A stretch of 26,965 nt of DNA from an uncultured bacterium. Its GTDB lineage: Bacteria > Vulcanimicrobiota > Xenobia > Xenobiales > Xenobiaceae. The position numbers and the translations under genes are program-made. Under the pieces are notes generated by a model. That model saw nothing but the letters and a program-made list of their open reading frames with translations, was not told the origin of the DNA and ran no database searches. The stretch covers positions 1 through 26,965 of the forward strand of contig CAKTUZ010000032.1 in the NCBI GenBank assembly GCA_934621605.1, written 5' to 3'. This document shows, piece after piece, positions 8,601-13,710 of this stretch (the first letter of the stretch is position 1; the number at the start of each line of letters is the position of its first letter).

Positions 8601-9002
8601 GGTTTTGTAATCTGTTATGGAGGTGTTAATAAACTCATTTAATTCGTCTTTGGTGACGGGATTCTCGCCTCTTTCCTTGCGTCTGGCATTCTCTTGACTT
8701 ATTTCAAACAAAAGATTGCCTAAATCGGCGCTCTGCTGGTCGGTGAGTTCGCTAGCGTCTTTGCCGAATAAAGCGGCTACATCTTCGGTAGTAAAAGACT
8801 TGTCAAAATTCTCTCGTTGAGCTTTGGCTACCTTTTCGGCATCTTCGGTACCTTCAATTTGGGCAGAACCGGTAATTTGTACAGAGTCGTCTATATTGAA
8901 ATTGACGCCCATTTGAGCAGCGAAATCTTGGCTGTTCAAAATAGGCATATTACCAGTAATAGACGACATTAGATTTGTTAAGGAAGTGGAGTTAAAAGAC
9001 AT
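5700..9002 (-). CDS. Giant coiled-coil protein with C-terminal CHAP/NlpC-P60-like domain
   Basis: This protein has 1100 residues. There is no signal peptide: the N terminus is polar (MSFNSTSLTNLMSS). Residues about 1-190 are helical and acidic; about 195-285 is a low-complexity K/E/A run followed by a Q/N then G/S/P-rich linker; about 290-570 is a long Q/K/E/A coiled coil; about 605-790 is helical with TPR-like flavour (EAIEWAREALERNP). The C-terminal ~110 residues carry Gly-Trp-Cys-Tyr with Cys995 and His-Gly-His with His1065/His1067, the spacing expected of CHAP/NlpC-P60 cysteine hydrolases acting on peptidoglycan. AAGGAGG at 9007-9013 supports the start. Lack of a Sec signal implies a dedicated secretion route, lysis release or an intracellular substrate. 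The family is not one I can name; catalytic function is inferred from the Cys/His pattern. Confidence 0.7.
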   Translation of the reverse strand: MSFNSTSLTNLMSSITGNMPILNSQDFAAQMGVNFNIDDSVQITGSAQIEGTEDAEKVAKAQRENFDKSFTTEDVAALFGKDASELTDQQSADLGNLLFEISQENARRKERGENPVTKDELNEFINTSITDYKTQIEKGEKADKAKSGEVDAKNGDDKEVKSLGKTLSELGIEELNDEQMEGINKALDQYENGEEVTAAKDAKKAKEAKEAEKAEETEQTKAAQQTPQAQQNQPSQGNSGNSGAAPVGSSGGAGRPGSVGSVGNVGSNSPAATSTNKADSSASNVPEMAEDLQGLQQQKAEAQTKAGDLGSQVESKKSEINQRKADIAKETGTDGLSPQQKVEQQKNQADYDKAKADYDRAQQEKAKVQQDNNQTNQEIAQNQQSLYTKAAEKQAKSAELSSAQSELSSLTPPSAPSGDDKEAKAAYESAKAQYEAKKAELQAKVDKLKAEEKAIQDDITKLERTNSKLERRKATQEQRLTNYEEQMTRAQSIMDEKMAAIQEGNPAVKEAIEQDEQLQALEAEISTLESQKKEQEQFIRQLDNQIALKEKQDKAVQQLRQEEAKRDFEDALKDAGNPTGKFTNPEPYDLKSPLGIHNPKEDVDVNDPEQASEAIEWAREALERNPHDEKAQAVLSSGSAYLEQKQAAAENAAVEAVNNLPDGLKDDAHAYIQEAVDKADGRNVNDVVREAIADYTKGLLDKDDLSDEDRALVQTAADATAASVKADEQYHQVLEAESDVEFYKAVDELPENAKAEAYAMRDSINALDRPGSCQSVTDAYTDIAEYLDKHPDADLDMQTAKSMFGDYGPVALAALQDESGEMATQLLDENNYADGKKGMPLLTPGLPRIFDLPGLNLEPETVPHGGGYKGDTTSIYRDSIIDLANRNVENFSESYNEISSGDYSPYSRGWKNVNSMAKDAEGWQNLSDGYSTKITKEKETGYAERIAVGTLSEAAIKAMSEPTLEDLMSGSTEFGLQIADSSMKEANRRGTTGWCYAGVATALGRVGISIGGPSAFCAVDELDSKYPDRFTKFTSADISKDQLRNLPAGAIVVYGSGSGYNGGYHGHIYVSQGNGQETSDHVANVYPEGYGNEYYVYFPK

Positions 9003-9015
9003 GACGCCTCCTTGG

Positions 9016-9050
9016 CCTATTTGGTTATTGATTTAATCCCGACAAATAGG
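9016..9050 (-). promoter_or_regulatory. Inverted repeat in the leader of the coiled-coil gene
   Basis: A perfect 8-bp inverted repeat, CCTATTTG (9016-9023) and CAAATAGG (9043-9050), with a 19-nt spacer lies immediately upstream of the Shine-Dalgarno AAGGAGG. It could be a protein operator or a 5'-UTR hairpin affecting translation or stability; the sequence does not decide. Confidence 0.5.
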
Positions 9051-9150
9051 TAAAAAGTCTAGTCTCAAATTTATAATTTATTTAACTTTTACTTATATTC
9101 TTATGTAAAGCGAAGATGGCTACTCGGTTTTATTGGTAAAGTTTTGTTTG

Positions 9151-9175
9151 CCACGAGTGTCGTAAAGCTCCTGCC
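9151..9175. repeat. Dispersed IS200/IS605-type end relic, copy A
   Basis: This 25-nt segment matches 23 of 25 positions with the reverse complement of 13682-13706. The core (CGTAAAGCTCCTGCC) resembles the conserved stretch that precedes the subterminal hairpin at the right end of IS605/IS1341-type elements. The hairpin itself is lost here: the match stops abruptly at 9175, next to the tnpB relic, which suggests a deletion junction. Confidence 0.6.
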
Positions 9176-9178
9176 ACA

Positions 9179-9540
9179 TTGAAACAAGTTGGCTGGAAAC
9201 TCAATGAATCAGATAATAGTATTATTATTGGCAAACAGCGTTATCGCTACGCTGAGTCAAGAGAAATAATGGGTAATATAAAAATATTAACTATCAAGCG
9301 CGATGCCTTAGGCGATATATATTTGTATTTCGTCTGCGAAACATCAGAAAATAAAGTCTTGGCAAGAACAGGTAAAAGTGTCGGCTTTGACTTTGGTCAG
9401 ATTGTGGCTGCCAAAATAAAGAGATCAAGAATTTTAAAGTCAGAGAATGGATTTGTCCTAATTGTGGCAGCAGACATAATCGTGATAGAAATGCTTCAGT
9501 AAATATAGAGCGTGAAGGCAATCGTATTCTCTTCGCATAG
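9179..9540 (+). pseudogene. tnpB: Degraded IS200/IS605-family tnpB remnant
   Basis: Two reading frames together spell parts of a TnpB RNA-guided nuclease. From 9179 one frame encodes the region before and including the first RuvC motif (IKILTIKRDALGDIYLYFV then GKSVGFDFG, with the RuvC-I Asp). A second frame from about 9421 to the TAG at 9540 encodes the C-terminal zinc finger region (EIKNFKVREWICPNCG, then RHNRDRNASVNI). The N-terminal half, the rest of RuvC and the catalytic Glu are missing, and the two pieces are joined by an internal deletion that also shifts frame. Intact TnpB is about 350-420 residues, so this is a non-functional relic. Confidence 0.85.
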
Positions 9541-9690
9541 TTAGTACATAAGTGTATGGGCAGGGCATTGTCCATTGTAGAGAGAGCTCGTAAGACCTGC
9601 AGATTCTCAGTAGGCAAGGCTCGTCAGTATCTCAGAATCCTCTGGCTTTAGCCATGGGAAGTATGTCAACCACCAACTAAATAAGCTCGG
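9541..9690 (+). mobile_element. Right-end relic of the tnpB element, including reRNA-like region
   Basis: Downstream of the tnpB stop the sequence keeps the layout of an IS605/IS1341 right end. A short imperfect hairpin sits at about 9637-9660 (CCTCTGGCTTTAGCCATGGG), followed by the typical AGTATGTCAA. In intact elements this 3' region also encodes the guide (omega/reRNA) scaffold. No tnpA is present. The exact element boundary cannot be fixed from one copy. Confidence 0.65.
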
Positions 9691-9770
9691 TTGTCATTCC
9701 AGTAATTGAACCAAAACTTTCGATAGGAGAGGTAGCCATATATACAACAATATGTTGATGCAAACAAAAG

Positions 9771-9815
9771 AAGCTCCCGCGCTTAAACTTGGAATGTGAA
9801 AGCGGGGAGCTTTTT
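9771..9815. terminator. Intrinsic terminator downstream of the CuAO-N protein gene
   Basis: AAGCTCCC plus CGCTT (9771-9785, one bulged G) pairs with AAGCG plus GGGAGCTT (9800-9812). T-rich sequence follows on both strands (TTTTT on plus, TTCTTTTG on minus). It ends the minus-strand gene at 9838 and insulates it from the IS relic. Confidence 0.8.
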
Positions 9816-9837
9816 ACACTAGTTAAACAACTAAAAA

Positions 9838-11241
9838 TTAGTCGCGAGTAACAGTGCGATTAATGTCAGCCACTTTTTCTCCGTTGAGGTAAGCTTCACC
9901 GTTAATGGTAATAGTCATACCTGAAGGCATAGAAGAAAGATCTACTTTAGTATCAAAAGCGCCTTGAGAATCGGCGACAGTCTCTACATTTACGGCCTTA
10001 CCTTTAATGGTAATAAGGTTCATTACAGAAGCTTTACCGACAATTTCAAATTTGACGGTAGCCTTAGGGGCGGTAGTGCCCACTAAGTGCAGAGTTGTTC
10101 CCACTTTTTCGTTGGCTTCGGGAACGCTGAGTTTAAGAGTGTAGTCCTTAGAAGCTGAACTGGAAGCGGTACTTTTCTTGCCACAAGTAAAGTTCCAGGA
10201 GTAATCAATCTTTTGTCCTTCGTTGTCTATACCCAAAACTTTGGCGCTGTGTTTGCCGACAGCAAAACTGTTCTCGGGGACATAACTAATGGCTCTGGTA
10301 TCGTAATCGCAAGAACTGGTTACTTCACTATCATCTAAGAAGAGACGGATAGAGCCTTCGCTGATTTTGTTGACAAATTCCACTTTAACGGAATTGGCGC
10401 GACGCACGGAAGCGTTGGGCGCCGGATTGATAGCGGTAAAGAATTTTTTTAACTTAGGATCGTCGGTTACGTTTACGGCAGAGGAGGAAGAAGTGGAAGA
10501 CTTACTGTTGATAGTGACTGTCTGAGCAGCTTCTTTGGAACCGTTTTTGCCGTCCTTAGCCAAACGACCAACTAAAACAGCGTCAGAAACTTTCATATTT
10601 TTAAGGACAGTTAAAGAACCGGAATAGACGCCGTCTTTGTCTTCATGCATGGGAATATCGGTTTTGAAACCAACGATATCGAAAGTGGCTTTGCAACCGG
10701 CTTCACCGCGCATTTGTACAGTAAGAGTATCACCTGTGCGCAGAGCGCGTCGAGGGCTGACTATCAATTCTTCAATGGCTAAATTGCCGGAAGAAGCATC
10801 TTTGCTATTTACGTAAACGGTTTTGGTAGCGCCTTCCCATTTTACTTCAGCCCCCAAAGCTTCGCCGATAAAGCGCAGAGGCACCATGGTCGTTCCATCC
10901 ACGGAAGCGGCCGGGGTCGAGAGCACTTTCAAAGCGCCGTTAATATAAGCGTCAGTTTTGCCTAAGCTGAGGCGAATTTCGGTAGAGCCTTTGGTGGCGG
11001 TAACTGTACGAGTAGCGCCTTCCCATTTTACTTCGGCGCCCAAGGCTTCGAAAATGGCTCGCATAGGAACTAAAGTTGCTCCGTTAAGCATAACGCCAGA
11101 CTGGGATAATTGTTTATCGTCTACCAAAACTTTGATAGAGGGCGAAGCAGCACGACTGCTGAGGCTCAAAGTTATAAAAGTGCCTAAAACGGCCAAAACT
11201 ACAGCTAAGCCTTTTATAAAATTACTATTGTGCTTAAGCAT
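9838..11241 (-). CDS. Exported protein with two copper-amine-oxidase-N-type repeats
   Basis: This 467-residue protein has a signal peptide (hydrophobic residues 11-28, likely cut near Ala32). Residues about 34-145 contain a duplicated CuAO N-terminal-like domain with near-identical signatures LVPMRAIFEALGAEVKWEG (57-75) and MVPLRFIGEALGAEVKWEG (119-137). The remainder is beta-rich, with Ser-rich linkers near 245 and 355 separating Ig-like segments. No amine-oxidase catalytic domain follows: in many bacteria this module is attached to cell-surface or envelope proteins and does not oxidise amines, so a surface or matrix role is inferred. AAGGAG at 11250-11255 supports the start. The gene stands alone, divergent from the opine dehydrogenase gene. 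Confidence 0.82.
   Translation of the reverse strand: MLKHNSNFIKGLAVVLAVLGTFITLSLSSRAASPSIKVLVDDKQLSQSGVMLNGATLVPMRAIFEALGAEVKWEGATRTVTATKGSTEIRLSLGKTDAYINGALKVLSTPAASVDGTTMVPLRFIGEALGAEVKWEGATKTVYVNSKDASSGNLAIEELIVSPRRALRTGDTLTVQMRGEAGCKATFDIVGFKTDIPMHEDKDGVYSGSLTVLKNMKVSDAVLVGRLAKDGKNGSKEAAQTVTINSKSSTSSSSAVNVTDDPKLKKFFTAINPAPNASVRRANSVKVEFVNKISEGSIRLFLDDSEVTSSCDYDTRAISYVPENSFAVGKHSAKVLGIDNEGQKIDYSWNFTCGKKSTASSSASKDYTLKLSVPEANEKVGTTLHLVGTTAPKATVKFEIVGKASVMNLITIKGKAVNVETVADSQGAFDTKVDLSSMPSGMTITINGEAYLNGEKVADINRTVTRD
10826..10864 (-). repeat. Intragenic direct repeat, unit 2 (CuAO-N module)
   Basis: This 39-bp segment matches 11012-11050 at 36 of 39 positions and encodes the second ALGAEVKWEG signature. 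DNA-level identity this high within a protein repeat suggests a fairly recent duplication or gene conversion. Confidence 0.75.
11012..11050 (-). repeat. Intragenic direct repeat, unit 1 (CuAO-N module)
   Basis: Partner of 10826-10864 (36 of 39 positions identical), encoding the first ALGAEVKWEG signature. Confidence 0.75.
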
Positions 11242-11317
11242 AGTATATTCTCCTTGTTAGAGTCCAAGAAACCAGATCGAGAACTTATGAGAGTAGACAA
11301 TCTTAATTTCTTTGCGT

Positions 11318-11347
11318 TTTAAATAATTGCGTTGAAGAACTTTCAAC
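11318..11347 (-). promoter_or_regulatory. Candidate promoter and overlapping inverted repeat, CuAO-N gene
   Basis: On the minus strand TTGAAA (11341-11346) and TTTAAA (11318-11323) are separated by 17 nt. The -35 overlaps a 6-bp inverted repeat GTTGAA-N5-TTCAAC (11331-11347), which could be an operator. The region is AT-rich, so chance matches are possible. Confidence 0.4.
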
Positions 11348-11460
11348 TTAACTGAGTAAAAAAACCTTTATTTCTGGTTAATTTTTGCAATAAGTTGTTT
11401 TTTTTGCGCATTTTGAAGTTTTTTAGCTGTTATAGGACTACGATAACTTCCCAAAAGCTC

Positions 11461-11490
11461 TTGACTGAAAAAAATAATTTATGCTATAAC
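11461..11490 (+). promoter_or_regulatory. Promoter of the opine dehydrogenase unit
   Basis: -35 TTGACT (11461-11466) and -10 TATAAC (11485-11490) are separated by 18 nt. The predicted start near 11497 gives a leader of roughly 40 nt that contains the hairpin at 11522-11539. Confidence 0.65.
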
Positions 11491-11521
11491 CTGTACGCCA
11501 ATGAGCTGTGCCTTTATTTAT

Positions 11522-11539
11522 TCACCTAACAACAGGTGA
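11522..11539 (+). promoter_or_regulatory. Hairpin enclosing the Shine-Dalgarno of opine dehydrogenase
   Basis: TCACCT (11522-11527) and AGGTGA (11534-11539) form a perfect 6-bp stem around AACAAC. AGGTGA is the only good Shine-Dalgarno match for a start at TTG 11545 (5-nt spacing), so the hairpin would hide the ribosome binding site. It could act as a translational switch or simply be a chance palindrome. Confidence 0.5.
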
Positions 11540-12639
11540 TTTCTTTGTTATATGAAAAATTATCCGTCGCTGTTTTGGGTGGTGGAAATTGTGCTCATTC
11601 TCTTTCTTGTTACCTTGACAAGCTTGGTTGTTCCGTTCGTATGTGGGCTCGCAATTTGAGCCATTTGTGTCCTTGTGTTGTTAATCGACATCATATCCAA
11701 GCTTATGGTAAGTTGGAGGGCAATTTTTACCTTTACTCAGTAAGCTCCAATTTGGCAGAGTCTGTGCGTGGTTGCCAAATTATTTTTGTGGCCACTGTCA
11801 CTACTGCTTATCGCGATATAGCTACTCGTCTGGCTCCTTGTCTTGAATCTGGCCAAATAATCGTAGTTTTTTCTTCAAAATTAGCCGGCTCGGTTGAATT
11901 TGAACATACACTTTGGAAGTGTAATTCTAATCTTAAGAGAAAAGTTACCGTAGTAGAGACGGATGCGCTTTTTGCTTCTCGCTTGCAACGGGACGGCAAA
12001 ATTTGGGTGCGCGGCATAAAAGGCTGGAATCTTGTTTGTACTCCACAGCGTCGCAATCTGGAGAAAGTTTTACCTTTAATGCAAGCATTTTTCCCCGGTC
12101 TCAAACCTGCCGACAATATTATTCAGCGTGGTCTTACTGATTTCGGAGCCTTAGCCCATCCTCTGACTATGATTGCCAATATGAACAGAGTGGACAGGGC
12201 GGAAAATTTTCTCTTTTACTGCGAGGGTTTTACTGAACATACTGTTAAACTTATGCGAGCTCTGGAAAAAGAGTTTCAAGCTGTAGCCAAAGCTTATGAT
12301 ACCTGTTTGCTTCCTGCTGAAGAATGGTTAAATAACTATTACGGCTGTGATCTGAGAGGACACTCTTTGCTTAAAGCTATGCAAACCGTACCTAATTATA
12401 AGACAAGTGTAGCTCCAGATAAGCTTAATCACCGCTATTTGCGCGAAGACGTTTGCTCAACGCTAGTGCCTATGCATTATTTGGCTAAATTGGCCGGAGT
12501 GGAAACTCCTATTGCTGACGCCATTATAAATATCGCTCAAGTTTTAATCGGAGAAAATTTTTTGCAAAGTGGGCGTACCTTAGAAAAGCTCGGTTGGTCT
12601 GAAATGTCCTGTGTTGAATTGAGAGAATGGTTGGCTTAG
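11536..12639 (+). CDS. Opine dehydrogenase-type NAD(P)-dependent oxidoreductase
   Basis: Up to 367 residues. An N-terminal Rossmann fold opens with VAVLGGGNCAHS (Gly15-Gly-Gly-Asn), the dinucleotide-binding signature of the octopine/nopaline dehydrogenase family, which reductively condenses a 2-oxo acid with an amino acid. The C-terminal octopine-dehydrogenase domain shows ALAHP (His208, near the expected catalytic His), HRYLREDV (His299), then GVETPIADAI and GRTLEKLGW. Length fits bacterial opine dehydrogenases (about 360) rather than the longer staphylopine-type enzymes. GTG 11536 is the longest start; TTG 11545 has the better ribosome binding site. The EamA transporter gene starts one nucleotide after the stop, so the product may be exported. 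The amino-acid substrate cannot be read from the sequence. Confidence 0.85.
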   Translation: MISLLYEKLSVAVLGGGNCAHSLSCYLDKLGCSVRMWARNLSHLCPCVVNRHHIQAYGKLEGNFYLYSVSSNLAESVRGCQIIFVATVTTAYRDIATRLAPCLESGQIIVVFSSKLAGSVEFEHTLWKCNSNLKRKVTVVETDALFASRLQRDGKIWVRGIKGWNLVCTPQRRNLEKVLPLMQAFFPGLKPADNIIQRGLTDFGALAHPLTMIANMNRVDRAENFLFYCEGFTEHTVKLMRALEKEFQAVAKAYDTCLLPAEEWLNNYYGCDLRGHSLLKAMQTVPNYKTSVAPDKLNHRYLREDVCSTLVPMHYLAKLAGVETPIADAIINIAQVLIGENFLQSGRTLEKLGWSEMSCVELREWLA

Positions 12640-12640
12640 C

Positions 12641-13552
12641 ATGAATGGTAGCGCTATCTGTGTACTTTTAGCTCTTTTGGCAGCTTCTATTGAGCCAATT
12701 TTAGTAAAATTGGGCTACAGAGGTACTGTTACGCCTTTGCAGCTCTTAGTGCTTAAAAATGTGGTAGCTGCGCTGGTTATTTTGCCTATGACTAGGCATT
12801 TTCGCTTAGTACATTATACTGATGCCTTGCGTATAGGCAGCGTCAGTATTTTGTTGTTGATAACTAACGGACTCACACTTTATGCTTTGAAGTATATTTC
12901 CGCTGTTGAAGTTATAACTATTGTAACGACCACTCCGGCTATTGTAGCTATGGTCAATTGGACTTTAGGGCGCGATATTTTAACTTGGCGCTTTTGGGCG
13001 GGCTTTGCACTTTGCTTTATAGGTGTTTTGCTGACTATAGATATTTTTGGTAGCAGCTCGGCGGCTTTTTCGCACAGTTGGGTTGGCTATTTGGCCATAA
13101 TTGGAGCCGTAGTTAGCTCTACTGTATACAGAGTGCGTATGGAATCATTAACTAAAGATTTTGCTCCAGCTCTAATTTCTACTTGGATTTTTTGGATCAA
13201 TGCTTTAGTGGCTATCGTATTTATTTGGCCTTTTCAAGAACCTTTTCCCAAAGAATCACTATCCATTGGAATTTGGATTGGATTGGCGGCGGCAGCGGCT
13301 AATGTGGCTTTTCTGTGGGCTATAAAATTAGTCGGGTCAACCAACATGTCCATATTTAATTTGTTACAGAGGCCATTGGTTATTGTGGCGGCAGCGTTTA
13401 TTTTGTCAGATCCACTATCGTTAATACAGTGGTTAGGTGTAATTTGTGTTTTTGTTGGTATCCCTTTAGCTAAAGTACAGCGCCGAGGTGTTGTTAAGGA
13501 TGAAGAAAACAAAAAACTTGTCGTCAAAGCAAAAATAACTATTTGTCCATAA
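12641..13552 (+). CDS. EamA/DMT-family transporter
   Basis: This 303-residue membrane protein has about ten hydrophobic helices arranged as two EamA repeats (about residues 5-135 and 148-280). The typical opening is present (LAASIEPILVKLGYRG), as is the repeat-ending pattern in which helix 4-5 includes SAVEVITIVTTTPAIVAM. EamA proteins are drug/metabolite carriers, often exporters of amino acids or small metabolites; a member of this family exports pseudopaline in Pseudomonas. The ATG overlaps the end of the opine dehydrogenase operonically (1-nt gap), with no strong Shine-Dalgarno of its own, which suggests translational coupling. Export of the opine product is the natural inference; import cannot be excluded. 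A terminator follows at 13623. Confidence 0.85.
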   Translation: MNGSAICVLLALLAASIEPILVKLGYRGTVTPLQLLVLKNVVAALVILPMTRHFRLVHYTDALRIGSVSILLLITNGLTLYALKYISAVEVITIVTTTPAIVAMVNWTLGRDILTWRFWAGFALCFIGVLLTIDIFGSSSAAFSHSWVGYLAIIGAVVSSTVYRVRMESLTKDFAPALISTWIFWINALVAIVFIWPFQEPFPKESLSIGIWIGLAAAAANVAFLWAIKLVGSTNMSIFNLLQRPLVIVAAAFILSDPLSLIQWLGVICVFVGIPLAKVQRRGVVKDEENKKLVVKAKITICP

Positions 13553-13622
13553 AGTAGGAATACGAGAATGCAGCCAAGGAACTTTCTGCTTGAAAATATA
13601 TAAATAGCAACTACGCAATAAC

Positions 13623-13666
13623 CGTCCACCTTCAATTGCTTACACAGATTCGGTGGACGTATTTTT
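13623..13666 (+). terminator. Intrinsic terminator after the EamA gene
   Basis: CGTCCACC (13623-13630) pairs perfectly with GGTGGACG (13652-13659) around a 21-nt loop, followed by TATTTTT. It separates the opine dehydrogenase/EamA pair from the ABC permease gene, although some read-through is possible because the loop is long. Confidence 0.65.
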
Positions 13667-13670
13667 ATCA

Positions 13671-13706
13671 CCATGCCTGAAGGCAGGGGCTTTACGGCAC
13701 TCGTGG
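13671..13706 (-). repeat. Dispersed IS200/IS605-type end relic, copy B
   Basis: Positions 13682-13706 match the reverse complement of 9151-9175 at 23 of 25 positions. Here the adjoining subterminal hairpin is intact (CCATGCCTGAAGGCAGG, 13671-13687: TGCCT pairs with AGGCA). Read on the minus strand this is a typical right end of an IS605/IS1341-like element, but no tnpB lies beside it: the permease gene begins five bases away. It is a solitary end or a MITE-like derivative. Confidence 0.65.
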
Positions 13707-13710
13707 TAAA

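Noticed and set aside
13234..13674. Minus-strand 146-residue ORF
   Set aside because: Mostly antisense to the EamA gene and its terminator; no protein-like domain.
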